DNA of 64,000 nucleotides from Fusicatenibacter saccharivorans. GTDB lineage: Bacteria; Bacillota; Clostridia; Lachnospirales; Lachnospiraceae. The notes under the pieces are model-generated. The model was not told the DNA's origin. It did no database searches and was given only the letters and a program-made list of their open reading frames with translations. Where the stretch lies: positions 124,001 to 188,000 of the forward strand of contig NZ_JADNOP010000005.1 of assembly GCF_015557635.1 (NCBI RefSeq), written 5' to 3'. How positions within the stretch are numbered: position 1 is the first letter of the stretch; each line of letters starts with the position of its first letter. Of this stretch, positions 27,034 through 36,271 are shown piece by piece. The position numbers were made by a program, and so were the translations under genes.

Positions 27034-27972
27034 ATGGAATTTTCGCATACATCAGTATTACTGAAGGAAACCATTGAAAACCTTAAGATAAAACCGGACG
27101 GAGTCTACGTGGACGGGACGTTGGGAGGCGCTGGACATTCCAGTCATATATGTGAGCGCTTATCTGCCACGGGGAGATTAATAGGCATAGATCAGGACGA
27201 AGCTGCGATAGCTGCTGCGGGTAAACGCCTGGAACCATTTCAGAACCAGGTCACGATTATCCGCAGCAATTATTGCGATATGGTTCCGCGTCTTGCCGAA
27301 ATCGGAGTCACCGGGGTAGACGGAATCCTGCTGGATCTTGGAGTTTCATCCTATCAGCTGGATAATGCAGAGCGTGGATTCACATACCGTGAGGATGTTC
27401 CGCTGGATATGCGGATGGATCAGAGAAATGCTCTTTCCGCGTACGAAGTCGTGAACGATTACAGTGAAGAGAATCTTTCGCGTATTCTCCATGAATATGG
27501 AGAAGAGCGTTTTGCAAGAAAAATTGCACACAATATATGCGTAAGCCGGCAGCAGGCGCCGATTCGAACAACTGGGGAGTTAATCGAAATCATCAAGCGC
27601 TCGATTCCGGCAAAAATAAGGGCGACGGGCGGGCATCCGGCCAAGAGAACCTTTCAGGCAATCCGTATCGAAGTGAACCAGGAACTTACCGTTCTGTCGG
27701 AGTCACTGGACGGCATGATTGATCTCTTAAATGACGGTGGAAGACTTTGTGTCATCACCTTTCATTCTCTGGAAGACCGTATCGTAAAAAACATTTTCAG
27801 AAAAAACGAGCATCCATGTACGTGTCCGCCGGAATTTCCGGTCTGTGTATGCGGAAAGAAGTCCAAGGGAACCGTAGTAACTCGGAAACCGATCTTGCCG
27901 GGAGAAGAGGAAATGGAAACAAATCCCCGTTCCAAGAGCGCAAAACTGCGCGTCTTTGAACGAAAAGTGTGA
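27034..27972 (+). CDS. rsmH: 16S rRNA (cytosine-1402-N4)-methyltransferase
   Basis: SAM-dependent methyltransferase acting on C1402 of the ribosomal P site, 312 aa, formerly MraW. Family motifs are [51 protein letters not shown] and [12 protein letters not shown]. An upstream ATG at 27028 abuts the AGGAG, so the ATG at 27034 is preferred. It sits in its standard place after mraZ. Confidence 0.95.
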   Translation: MEFSHTSVLLKETIENLKIKPDGVYVDGTLGGAGHSSHICERLSATGRLIGIDQDEAAIAAAGKRLEPFQNQVTIIRSNYCDMVPRLAEIGVTGVDGILLDLGVSSYQLDNAERGFTYREDVPLDMRMDQRNALSAYEVVNDYSEENLSRILHEYGEERFARKIAHNICVSRQQAPIRTTGELIEIIKRSIPAKIRATGGHPAKRTFQAIRIEVNQELTVLSESLDGMIDLLNDGGRLCVITFHSLEDRIVKNIFRKNEHPCTCPPEFPVCVCGKKSKGTVVTRKPILPGEEEMETNPRSKSAKLRVFERKV

Positions 27973-28001
27973 CGGCTCGGCACGAAGGAGACAGAGAAGT
28001 T

Positions 28002-28511
28002 ATGGCCAGACGGGCAGATGGAAGGGTAAATTCGACAGATAGAACGAAACGTTATACGCCAGATACGTTTGAGGACGGAAGTGCGGTACGGCGTCTTGCA
28101 GCACAGCCGCAGGAAGCACCAAAAGAAGCACGGCCTCTGAAATCGGGTGTGAGCAGCCAGACAAGAAGAAACCGGGCACGGGCGACACAGATCAGCGCGG
28201 GCTACGCTGTTTTTCTTGCCATTGTCTGCACACTGTGTATCGCGGCGTGTGTTGCGTATGTCAAGTTGCAGACCGTGGTTACCACGCAGGCGGAAGACAT
28301 TACCAGCAAAGAAAAAGAATTGAGCGATCTGAAGGCGGACAATGACGCCTATTACAATACAACGGTTGCCTCCGAAGATCTTGAGGCAGTCAAAGAAGCA
28401 GCACAGAACCGGCTCGGCATGAAATATGCAGATGAGTCCCAGGTAATTTATTTCGATGATTCAGAAAACAGCTATGTGAGACAGTATCAGGATGTTCCGG
28501 ATGCGAAATAG
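28002..28511 (+). CDS. ftsL: FtsL-like cell division protein
   Basis: 169 aa bitopic protein: a long basic cytoplasmic tail (about 65 residues, many Arg), one membrane span (about 68-92, YAVFLAIVCTLCIAACVAYV) and an extracytoplasmic coiled-coil region with heptads through TTQAEDITSKEKELSDLKADN. A short terminal segment follows, with the 'A..RLGM' ending typical of FtsL/DivIC. Assignment rests on topology and position between rsmH and the PBP genes. The ATG at 28002 is chosen because AAGGAG lies 11 bases before it. FtsL partners with DivIB and the PBP in the septal complex. Confidence 0.8.
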   Translation: MARRADGRVNSTDRTKRYTPDTFEDGSAVRRLAAQPQEAPKEARPLKSGVSSQTRRNRARATQISAGYAVFLAIVCTLCIAACVAYVKLQTVVTTQAEDITSKEKELSDLKADNDAYYNTTVASEDLEAVKEAAQNRLGMKYADESQVIYFDDSENSYVRQYQDVPDAK

Positions 28512-28519
28512 GTGAAAAC

Positions 28520-30640
28520 GTGAGTAAACAGAAAAAAAATAAAAAACGAAGCGGGGCATTCCGGAGACGGAAGACAAGTGGGCGTATGAGCAGAAAACTG
28601 GTAGCACTCTTTTTGGGAGTGATGCTGGTTTTTGTTGCTTTAGCGATTGACATTACGTATGTGAATGCCACAAAGGGAGAAAAATACGAAAGACAGGTTT
28701 TAAGCCAGACGCAGCAGTCCTACGACAGCAGGACAATTCCATTCCAGCGGGGAAGTATCACCGACCGGAACGGAACGATTCTGGCAACGAGTGAGAAGGT
28801 TTACAACGTTATTCTCGACTGTAAACTTGCCAATACGACGGTAAAAGATGAAGAAAAGAACGATACCCATCCGTACGTCGATCCGACCGTAGCAGCACTG
28901 GTTGAATACTTCGGACTCGACGAGACGGATATCCGGGATCGTCTGACCGGCGAAACGACAAAAGAAAGCCAGTACCAGGTTCTCGCCAGAGAGGTCTCGA
29001 TGGACGCGAAAAAAGCGTTTGAGGCCTATGTGGACGAGTACGCGGACAAAAAGAACAAGGAGCTCGATGAGAACGAGCAGGCGGAAAAAGCATACCGTGC
29101 CAACATCCGCGGCGTCTGGTTCGAGGAATCCTACCACAGAACGTATCCGTTAAATTCACTTGCCTGCGATCTGATCGGCTTTACGTATTCAGGAGACACG
29201 GCAGACTGGGGAATCGAAGGGTATTATTCCAGTATCTTAAATGGCGTGAATGGCCGCCAGTTCGGCTATTACAACGAAGATGCGGATATGGAACAGACGA
29301 TCATCGAGGCGCAGCCGGGCAAAAACGTGGTTACGACGATTGATGTAAATATTCAGAAGATCATCCGCACGGCGATCGAGAATTACAATGAGCGGATTCA
29401 TGTCCAGAACGGCGCGGACGAATCGGACACTGAGACGAACCGTCAGACAAAAGCGGCAAAGAATATCGGCGTTGTCGTGATGGATCCGAACAATGGAGAG
29501 ATTCTTGGTATGGATTCTTCCGACTGGTATGACCTGAACAATCCAAGAGATCTGACACCGTTCTATTCGCAGGAAGAAATTGATGCGATGAACGATAACG
29601 AGACAATGGAGGCTTTGAGTGCCATCTGGAAAAACTACTGTATTTCCGATGCATATGAGCCAGGTTCCACGGCAAAACCGATGAACGTGGCGGCGGCATA
29701 TTCCCTCGATGTAATCGATGATGATACCCTGTTTGACTGTGAGGGGTTTGAGACGATTGCAGGGCAGATGATCCGCTGCGGAGCTTATCCGGGAACACAT
29801 GGCGTACAGACACCGGCCGATGTACTGAAAAACTCCTGCAACGCTGGTATGATGCAGATCGGACAGAAGATGGGAGCAGCGGAATTTCTCCGCTATCAGG
29901 ATATTTTCGGTTTCGGCAGTCTGACAGGAATTGACCTGCCGGGTGAGGCGTACGGCCTGGTTCACACGGAGGATACCATGGGACCGACCGAGCTTGCAAC
30001 GAGTACATTCGGACAGGGCTATACCGTGACGATGGTACAGCAGGCAGCTGCGTTTTCCTCTCTGATCAACGGAGGCAATTATTACCAGCCGCATGTGATG
30101 AAGACGATCACGGACAGCACAGGAGCTGTTGTTGAGAGCAATGAGCCGAATCTGGTGCGTCAGACGGTTTCCGCGGAAATCAGCGATAAAATGAGAAGTT
30201 TCCTCCAGGGAGTCGTGACCGATGGAAGCGGCCAGAGTGCAAAGGTTGCCGGTTACACGATGGGAGGAAAAACAGGTACTGCACAGAAGTATCCGCGAGG
30301 CAATGGAAAATATCTCGTTTCCTTTATCGGATTTGCACCGGTAGAAAACCCGAAAGCTGTTGTTTACGCGATTGTGGACGAGCCGGATGTAGAAAATCAG
30401 GCGAACAGTGTGCTGGCACAGGAGATCGTAAAAGAGATCTACACAGAACTGCTGCCGTATTTGAACGTATTCCCGGATGATACGGACGGTGTGACGGGCG
30501 AAGGCTCCGAGACCGGAACGGATGATCCAAACGTAGCGGCACCGGTACAGGAAGACGATACGGAAAACAGTGCTGAAAACAGCAATATCGAGAACGGCGG
30601 TCTGACAAACGCCGAGCTGGATCTCATCAATGAAGAGTAA
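28520..30640 (+). CDS. Class B penicillin-binding protein (FtsI/SpoVD-like)
   Basis: 706 aa septal or spore-type transpeptidase with a basic cytoplasmic tail, one membrane anchor (about 26-46), a dimerisation domain from RGSITDRNG and a C-terminal transpeptidase domain. The active site triad is complete: Ser383 in GSTAK, Ser439 in the SCN motif and Lys584 in GGKTGT. The region between the domains is longer than in the second PBP. There is no PASTA domain, unlike Bacillus SpoVD. The start is GTG with a weak AGGTG site. An acidic linker-like tail follows the catalytic domain. Whether it serves division, sporulation or both cannot be decided here. Confidence 0.92.
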   Translation: MSKQKKNKKRSGAFRRRKTSGRMSRKLVALFLGVMLVFVALAIDITYVNATKGEKYERQVLSQTQQSYDSRTIPFQRGSITDRNGTILATSEKVYNVILDCKLANTTVKDEEKNDTHPYVDPTVAALVEYFGLDETDIRDRLTGETTKESQYQVLAREVSMDAKKAFEAYVDEYADKKNKELDENEQAEKAYRANIRGVWFEESYHRTYPLNSLACDLIGFTYSGDTADWGIEGYYSSILNGVNGRQFGYYNEDADMEQTIIEAQPGKNVVTTIDVNIQKIIRTAIENYNERIHVQNGADESDTETNRQTKAAKNIGVVVMDPNNGEILGMDSSDWYDLNNPRDLTPFYSQEEIDAMNDNETMEALSAIWKNYCISDAYEPGSTAKPMNVAAAYSLDVIDDDTLFDCEGFETIAGQMIRCGAYPGTHGVQTPADVLKNSCNAGMMQIGQKMGAAEFLRYQDIFGFGSLTGIDLPGEAYGLVHTEDTMGPTELATSTFGQGYTVTMVQQAAAFSSLINGGNYYQPHVMKTITDSTGAVVESNEPNLVRQTVSAEISDKMRSFLQGVVTDGSGQSAKVAGYTMGGKTGTAQKYPRGNGKYLVSFIGFAPVENPKAVVYAIVDEPDVENQANSVLAQEIVKEIYTELLPYLNVFPDDTDGVTGEGSETGTDDPNVAAPVQEDDTENSAENSNIENGGLTNAELDLINEE

Positions 30641-30665
30641 AAAAACATAAAAAACAAAAGACATA

Positions 30666-30717
30666 ACCCCATAGCAGTTTCCATATAGTGTTATCATAAT
30701 GGATTCGGCTATGGGGT
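30666..30717 (+). promoter_or_regulatory. Hairpin just before the second PBP start
   Basis: ACCCCATAGC (30666-30675) and GCTATGGGGT (30708-30717) form a perfect 10-bp stem with a 32-base loop. No T-run follows, so it is not a standard terminator. The right arm contains the only G-rich stretch upstream of the ATG at 30723, so folding could mask the ribosome site. Confidence 0.4.
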
Positions 30718-30722
30718 ATTCT

Positions 30723-32456
30723 ATGCGTAAAAACAAAACGTATCACCGGAAAAAGACGGTTCTTCTGTGGGTACTCTGCATGGGAATGATGGTCGGACTT
30801 GCCGGGCGGCTGGTGTATCTGTGTGTGTTCCGGTCCGTCTATTATTCCGAGAAGGCGGATGATCTGCACGAGCGGGAGCGCGGGATCAAGGCGGCGCGCG
30901 GCCGGATTCTTGATGCAAACGGGGAAGTTCTCGCGGCAAACCGCACGGTCTGTACGATTTCCGTGATCCACAGCCAGATCGAGGAGCCGGAGGCGGTGAT
31001 TGCGATGCTGGTAAAAGAGCTTGGAATTTCGGAGGAGACGGCGCGGAAACGCGTGGAGAAGCGGTCTTCAATCGAGCGTGTCAAGACGAATGTGGACAAG
31101 AAGACGGGTGATACCATCCGGTCGTACGGATACGCGGGGGTAAAAGTGGATGAGGATTTCAAGCGGTATTACCCCAAAGGGAAGCTGGCGTCGCGCGTTA
31201 TCGGCTTCACCGGAGGCGATAATCAGGGCATCATCGGGCTGGAGGTGGAATATGAGGAAATTTTAAAAGGAATCAACGGAAAAATCCTGACGACAACGGA
31301 TGCGCGCGGGATTGAGCAGAACGGCATCGGGGAGAGCCGCCAGGAGCCGGTGGCGGGAAGGGACTTAAAGGTCAGCCTGGATGTCAATATCCAGGCGTAC
31401 TGCCAGCAGGCAGCGGAAAAGGCGATGGCAGAAAAACAGGCGGACAGCGTCTCGATTCTTCTTATGAATCCGCAGAACGGAGAAATCTATGCCTGTGTCA
31501 ATGTGCCGGAGTTCGACCTCAACGATCCGTTCACGCTGCAGCAGGATACAACGGGACTTTCGGAAAAAGAAATTCAGGATCTGCTGAACCAGATGTGGCG
31601 GAATGCCTGCATCAACGATACGTACGAGCCGGGATCTACCTTTAAGATCATCACGATGTCGGCGGGACTTTCGGAGGGCGTTGTGTCGCCGAACGATTCG
31701 TTTTTCTGTCCCGGCTACAAAATCGTGGAGGACCGCCGGATCCACTGCCACAAGCGGACGGGACACGGAGCCGAAAACTTCGTGCAGGGCGCGCAGAACT
31801 CGTGCAACCCGGTGTTCATTGAAGTGGGGCTGCGGCTCGGTGTGGAAAAGTTCTGTGATTACTTCCGGAATTTCGGCCTGATGGAAAAGACGGGGATCGA
31901 TCTGCCGGGCGAGGCATCGACGATTATGCACAAGGAGGAAAACATCGGAGAGGTTGAGCTTGCGACGATGGCATTCGGCCAGTCCTTCCAGATCACGCCG
32001 ATCCGCCTGGCGGCGACGGTCTCTGCGCTCGTCAACGGCGGAAAAATGGTGACGCCGCATGTCGCAACGGATGTGCTCGATGAAGAAGGAAATGTTGTAA
32101 AGCATCTGAATTTTCCGGAAAAAGAAGGGGTTCTTTCGGAAGAAACTTCCAGGACGGTGCGCGAAATTCTGGAAAGCGTCGTTTCAGAAGGGTCTGGAAA
32201 GAATGCGTACCTCGAGGGATATTCCATCGGCGGAAAGACGGCAACTTCGCAGACACTTCCGCGGAGCGCCAACCGCTATATTTCCTCATTCCTCGGCTTC
32301 ACCCCGGCGGAGCATCCGACGGTGCTGGGGCTTTGCATTATCCGCAATCCGCAGGGCGTCTACTACGGCGGAACGATCTGCGCGCCGGTGATCCGCGATA
32401 TCTTTTCCAATGTACTTCCGTATCTCGGTATTGGACACAATTCTCAGGAAACCTGA
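30723..32456 (+). CDS. Second class B PBP with altered KTG motif
   Basis: 577 aa, membrane-anchored near residues 13-35, with dimerisation domain (RGRILDANGEVLAANR) and transpeptidase domain. Ser305 in GSTFK and Ser360 in the SCN motif are intact. The third motif reads Lys505-Thr-Ala-Thr (GGKTATSQ) instead of KTGT, replacing the near-invariant glycine. The start is set at the ATG at 30723; an in-frame ATG at 30699 has no ribosome site. The C-terminal codons form the left arm of a strong hairpin. Tandem class B PBPs in a dcw cluster usually correspond to a division PBP and SpoVD, but which is which is unclear. Confidence 0.9.
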   Translation: MRKNKTYHRKKTVLLWVLCMGMMVGLAGRLVYLCVFRSVYYSEKADDLHERERGIKAARGRILDANGEVLAANRTVCTISVIHSQIEEPEAVIAMLVKELGISEETARKRVEKRSSIERVKTNVDKKTGDTIRSYGYAGVKVDEDFKRYYPKGKLASRVIGFTGGDNQGIIGLEVEYEEILKGINGKILTTTDARGIEQNGIGESRQEPVAGRDLKVSLDVNIQAYCQQAAEKAMAEKQADSVSILLMNPQNGEIYACVNVPEFDLNDPFTLQQDTTGLSEKEIQDLLNQMWRNACINDTYEPGSTFKIITMSAGLSEGVVSPNDSFFCPGYKIVEDRRIHCHKRTGHGAENFVQGAQNSCNPVFIEVGLRLGVEKFCDYFRNFGLMEKTGIDLPGEASTIMHKEENIGEVELATMAFGQSFQITPIRLAATVSALVNGGKMVTPHVATDVLDEEGNVVKHLNFPEKEGVLSEETSRTVREILESVVSEGSGKNAYLEGYSIGGKTATSQTLPRSANRYISSFLGFTPAEHPTVLGLCIIRNPQGVYYGGTICAPVIRDIFSNVLPYLGIGHNSQET

Positions 32457-32562
32457 GAATTGTGTCCTTCGCAGCCCTCATTTAAAGTTTTGCTTCGCAA
32501 AAGGAGGGCTGCTCACACCTGAATCACTTTCTTACGCAGCGAAACAGCAAGTGTTTCACTGC
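32433..32562 (+). other. Three consecutive hairpins between PBP and mraY
   Basis: First, a perfect 16-bp stem with a 3-base loop at 32433-32467 includes the PBP stop codon. Second, GCAGCCCTC/GAGGGCTGC (32471-32479 with 32504-32512) encloses TTTTGC/GCAAAA (32488-32502). Third, GCAGCGAAAC pairs with GTTTCACTGC (32536-32562) with one mismatch. None is followed by a T-run. They may stabilise the 3' end of the upstream message or be remnants of a repeat element. Confidence 0.55.
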
Positions 32563-32595
32563 TGAGCGAACCGTAACTTGGATTATAAAAGAAGG

Positions 32596-32624
32596 TTGCG
32601 AAACAGAACAAAAAGCTATATACT
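32596..32624 (+). promoter_or_regulatory. Promoter for mraY-divIB block
   Basis: TTGCGA (32596-32601) and TATACT (32619-32624) have 17-base spacing, about 70 bases before mraY. With the hairpins upstream this suggests a new transcription unit. Confidence 0.6.
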
Positions 32625-32696
32625 GAATAGGCTGGAGAAAATATTTTGACATGCCTGTTCCGTACACAATCCGTACAAAAAGGAAGAGGTGCGTCT

Positions 32697-33653
32697 ATGA
32701 AAAGAGAAATGATCCTGCCGGTTCTTCTTTCCTTTGGCATCAGCCTGGCGCTGGGGCCGGTTCTGATCCCGTTTCTGCGAAAAGTCAAAGCGGGGCAGAA
32801 GGAGCGGGAAGAGGGTGTGCCGAGCCACCAGAAAAAAGCGGGAACCCCGACGATGGGCGGCGTGATGTTTCTGGCGGCGTTTACCGCAGTTTCCCTCCTT
32901 TTCCGGAAAGAGGGAGCGGAAGTGGTTCCGGTGCTGTTTCTGACGCTTGGTTTTGGCCTGATCGGCTTTCTCGATGACTATCTGAAAGTCGTGCTGCACC
33001 GCAGCGACGGGCTGTACCCGAAGCAGAAAATGGCACTGCAGGCAGTGATTACAGCAGTCTTTCTGTGGTATTTGGCGCGTTTTTCCGGAATTTCCCTCCG
33101 GATGCGCATTCCGTTCCTTCCAGGCAAAGAGCTGGACGCAGGGATTTTTACGATTCCGTTTCTCGCCTTTGTGATTCTTGGAACGGTCAACGGTGTCAAC
33201 TTTACCGACGGCCTTGACGGACTGGCGGCGAGTGTGACGATTTTAAATGCTGTTTTCTTTTCCGTGGCATCGATCGGCCTCGGAAACGGTGTTTCCCCGT
33301 CCCCGCTTGCGGTTATCGGGAGTCTGCTGGGGTTTCTGGTATTCAATGTATTTCCTGCCCGCGTCTTTATGGGCGATACCGGAAGTCTGGCACTCGGCGG
33401 TTTCGTCTCGGGAATGGCGTGTTTCTTACGTCTCCCCTTATTTCTGCCGCTTGTGGGATTCATTTATATGATGGAGATTCTCTCTGTGATCCTGCAGGTG
33501 TCATTCTTCAAACTGACGAAGGGAAAACGGATCTTCAAGATGACGCCGATCCATCACCATTTCGAGCTGATGGGCTGGTCGGAGACACAGATTGTGACGG
33601 TGTTTGCTACAATCACAGCGATACTATGCCTGATCGCATTGATGGGGCTTTAA
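32697..33653 (+). CDS. mraY: Phospho-MurNAc-pentapeptide translocase
   Basis: Integral membrane enzyme making lipid I from UDP-MurNAc-pentapeptide and undecaprenyl phosphate, 318 aa with about ten spans. Conserved segments are KAGTPTMGG, the aspartate-rich GFLDDYLK, NGVNFTDGLDGLA, FMGDTGSLALGG and the HHH motif in MTPIHHHFELMGWSE. The frame is open upstream, but AGGAAGAGG fixes the ATG at 32697. Confidence 0.95.
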   Translation: MKREMILPVLLSFGISLALGPVLIPFLRKVKAGQKEREEGVPSHQKKAGTPTMGGVMFLAAFTAVSLLFRKEGAEVVPVLFLTLGFGLIGFLDDYLKVVLHRSDGLYPKQKMALQAVITAVFLWYLARFSGISLRMRIPFLPGKELDAGIFTIPFLAFVILGTVNGVNFTDGLDGLAASVTILNAVFFSVASIGLGNGVSPSPLAVIGSLLGFLVFNVFPARVFMGDTGSLALGGFVSGMACFLRLPLFLPLVGFIYMMEILSVILQVSFFKLTKGKRIFKMTPIHHHFELMGWSETQIVTVFATITAILCLIALMGL

Positions 33654-33672
33654 AATATGGAGGTAATCAAAC

Positions 33673-35040
33673 ATGATTTTCGCAGGAAAAAAAGTACTGG
33701 TTTTCGGAACCGGAAAGAGTGGAATTGCAGCGGAGGAGCTGCTGCACAAGAAAGGTGCTTCTGTCGTTCTTTACGATGGAAATGACAAACTCGAAAAAGA
33801 AGAAATCTTAAAAAAATTAGAGAGCCGTGACAGCGTGGAAGTTGTCTTAGGCGAGCTCCCGGAGGAGATGCTCGACAGCCTTGATCTTGTCGTTTTAAGC
33901 CCGGGCGTTCCGACGGATCTGCCGGTTGTCCTTAAAATGAAAGAAAAAGAGATCCCGGTCATCGGTGAAGTGGAGCTGGCGTATCAGGTAAGCCGCGGAA
34001 AAGTGCTTGCGATTACCGGTACTAACGGAAAGACCACCACAACATCGCTGCTCGGCGAGATCATGAAAGCATATCAGCCGGAAGTAAAAGTGGTCGGAAA
34101 CATCGGAACCCCGTACACATCCGCGGCACTCGACACGACAGATGATACCGTAACGGTTGCCGAGATCAGCAGCTTCCAGCTGGAAACCATCAAAGAGTTC
34201 CATCCGGCGGCAAGTGCGATCACAAACATTACCGAGGATCATCTGAACCGCCATCACACGATGGAAGAGTATATCCGCGTGAAAGAGTGTATCACCGAAA
34301 ATCAGACGATGGATGATCTCTGTGTGCTGAATTATGAGGACGAAATCCTGCGCCCGTTCGGCGAGAAACTGATGGCAGAGAAGAAAGTACAGGTGATGTA
34401 CTTCTCGAGTCTGCGTGCGTTAAAGGACGGCATCTATTATCAGGACGGCGAAATCCGCATTGCAAAGAACGGCGAGACGGAGCTTCTGACCAGAACCGAC
34501 GACTTAAAACTGCTCGGCCTACATAATTTTGAAAACGTCATGGTTGCTTCTGCGATGGCACTTCATGCAGGCGTGCCGATGGAAACTGTCCGCAAAGTCA
34601 TTCAGGAGTTTGCAGGGGTAGAGCACCGCATCGAGTATGTCTGCGAGAAGGACGGCGTGGCATATTACAACGATTCCAAGGGAACGAATCCGGATGCGGC
34701 CATCAAAGGCATCCAGGCGATGAACCGCCCGACTCTGCTGATCGGCGGCGGCTACGACAAGCAGTCCACCTACGAAGAGTGGATTCAGGCATTCGATGGA
34801 AAGGTACGTTTCCTGGTTTTGATCGGAGATACGAAAGAGAAGATCGCAAAAGCGGCAAGAAACGTCGGATTCAACGACATTATCATGGCAGACAACTTAA
34901 AAGAAGCCGTACAGATCTGCCACGACAAGGCAAATGCAGGGGATGCGGTTCTTCTTTCCCCGGCCTGCGCAAGCTGGGATCAGTTTAAGAGCTATGAGCA
35001 GCGCGGTGAGCTGTTTAAGGAGTACGTAAGAGCACTGTAA
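33673..35040 (+). CDS. murD: UDP-MurNAc-L-alanine:D-glutamate ligase
   Basis: Mur ligase adding D-glutamate, 455 aa. The N-terminal UDP-binding Rossmann fold starts VLVFGTGKSGIAAEELL. The ATP loop is ITGTNGKTTTTSLLGE (about residues 114-129). The central segment EHRIEYV and the C-terminal DSKGTNPDA and LLSPACASWDQF are MurD hallmarks. It lies 19 bases after mraY. Confidence 0.96.
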   Translation: MIFAGKKVLVFGTGKSGIAAEELLHKKGASVVLYDGNDKLEKEEILKKLESRDSVEVVLGELPEEMLDSLDLVVLSPGVPTDLPVVLKMKEKEIPVIGEVELAYQVSRGKVLAITGTNGKTTTTSLLGEIMKAYQPEVKVVGNIGTPYTSAALDTTDDTVTVAEISSFQLETIKEFHPAASAITNITEDHLNRHHTMEEYIRVKECITENQTMDDLCVLNYEDEILRPFGEKLMAEKKVQVMYFSSLRALKDGIYYQDGEIRIAKNGETELLTRTDDLKLLGLHNFENVMVASAMALHAGVPMETVRKVIQEFAGVEHRIEYVCEKDGVAYYNDSKGTNPDAAIKGIQAMNRPTLLIGGGYDKQSTYEEWIQAFDGKVRFLVLIGDTKEKIAKAARNVGFNDIIMADNLKEAVQICHDKANAGDAVLLSPACASWDQFKSYEQRGELFKEYVRAL

Positions 35041-35104
35041 AAACGTCATATCAGGAAACTATCCCGCATAAGCTGAAAAAGAGCGAACGGCGGGTGTGGC
35101 GCGG

Positions 35105-36187
35105 ATGCGGAAGGAAAAAGAGAAAAAAATAGATGGGACGCTGCTGGTGACGGTATGGATTCTGCTTGGCCTTGGCCTTGTGATTCTGTACAGCGCCAGC
35201 GCGTATAACGGCCGGGTCAGATTCCATGACCCGGCTTATTATTTCAAGAAGCAGCTCTTTGCAAGTGCGCTCGGTGTGATCGGTATGTATGCGGTTGCAA
35301 AAATAGATTACCGGCGGCTGTTTGCACTGGCACCGTGGTTTTATGCGGCTTCCCTTGCGCTCTCGACGGCGGTGCTCTTTTTCGGAAGTGAGTACAACGG
35401 CTCGAAGCGGTGGTTAAAGCTTGGCCCCTTATCGTTCCAGCCCTCGGAATTTGCCAAGATGGCGGTGATTCTCTTCCTGCCCTGGGTGATGGAGCACACG
35501 AAAGGCCGGCCCGACAGTCTCTGGTTTATGACAAAGGCGGTGCTGTGCACCCTGCCGATTGCAGCGCTTGTCGGAAGCAATAACTTAAGTACGGCGATTA
35601 TTTTGCTCGGAATCTGTGCATTTCTGATTTTTATTTCACATCCGGGCTACCTGCCGTTTCTCGGAATCGGAGGCGCCGGCATCGGGTTTATTGCCGTTTT
35701 TCTGATGATGGAGAGCTACCGCCTCGAACGCCTTGCCATCTGGCGCAACCCGGAGGCGTACGAGAAGGGGTTCCAGACCATTCAGGGACTCTATGCGATC
35801 GGCAGCGGGAGAATCTTTGGCTGCGGGCTTGGAAAAGGCCTGCAGAAGCTTGGCTTTGTGCCGGAAGCGCAGAATGATATGATCTTTTCGATTATCTGTG
35901 AGGAGGGCGGACTGTTCGGCGCCTGCCTGGTGATCGCCGTGTTTGCGGTGCTGATCTGGCGCTTGATGGTTATTTCGATCCATGCGCGGGATCTTGGCGG
36001 AGCACTGATTGCGGGCGGAATTATGGGGCATATTGCGCTTCAGGTGATCCTGAACATCGCGGTTGTGACAAATACGATTCCGAATACCGGCATTACGCTG
36101 CCTTTTATCAGTTACGGCGGCACCTCCGTGTTGTTTCTGCTCGGCGAGATGGGGCTTGCCCTGTCGGTCTCGAGGGACACCGATTAA
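35105..36187 (+). CDS. ftsW: SEDS-family glycosyltransferase (FtsW/SpoVE/RodA)
   Basis: About 360 aa, ten membrane spans, polymerising lipid II into glycan strands together with a class B PBP. Conserved segments are ILYSASAY near the start, GSKRWLKLGPLSFQPSEFAK, GKGLQKLGFVPEAQNDMIFSII and NTGITLPFISYGGTS at the C-terminus. Location within the division cluster next to murD favours FtsW or its spore version SpoVE over RodA. A GTG at 35096 and an ATG at 35105 are both possible starts; neither has a strong ribosome site. Confidence 0.92.
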   Translation: MRKEKEKKIDGTLLVTVWILLGLGLVILYSASAYNGRVRFHDPAYYFKKQLFASALGVIGMYAVAKIDYRRLFALAPWFYAASLALSTAVLFFGSEYNGSKRWLKLGPLSFQPSEFAKMAVILFLPWVMEHTKGRPDSLWFMTKAVLCTLPIAALVGSNNLSTAIILLGICAFLIFISHPGYLPFLGIGGAGIGFIAVFLMMESYRLERLAIWRNPEAYEKGFQTIQGLYAIGSGRIFGCGLGKGLQKLGFVPEAQNDMIFSIICEEGGLFGACLVIAVFAVLIWRLMVISIHARDLGGALIAGGIMGHIALQVILNIAVVTNTIPNTGITLPFISYGGTSVLFLLGEMGLALSVSRDTD

Positions 36188-36271
36188 AAAGGCGGAAAAG
36201 CGCTGCAGAACGGGAACAAAACGGGAGTGTAATGCATACCGTAAAAAGAGAGGCCGGATGGGAGAGAACAG

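Noticed and set aside
29237-30736. 499-codon open frame antisense to the first PBP gene
   Set aside because: Shadow of the PBP coding frame, with Arg/Ile/Cys-rich nonsense composition and no domain.
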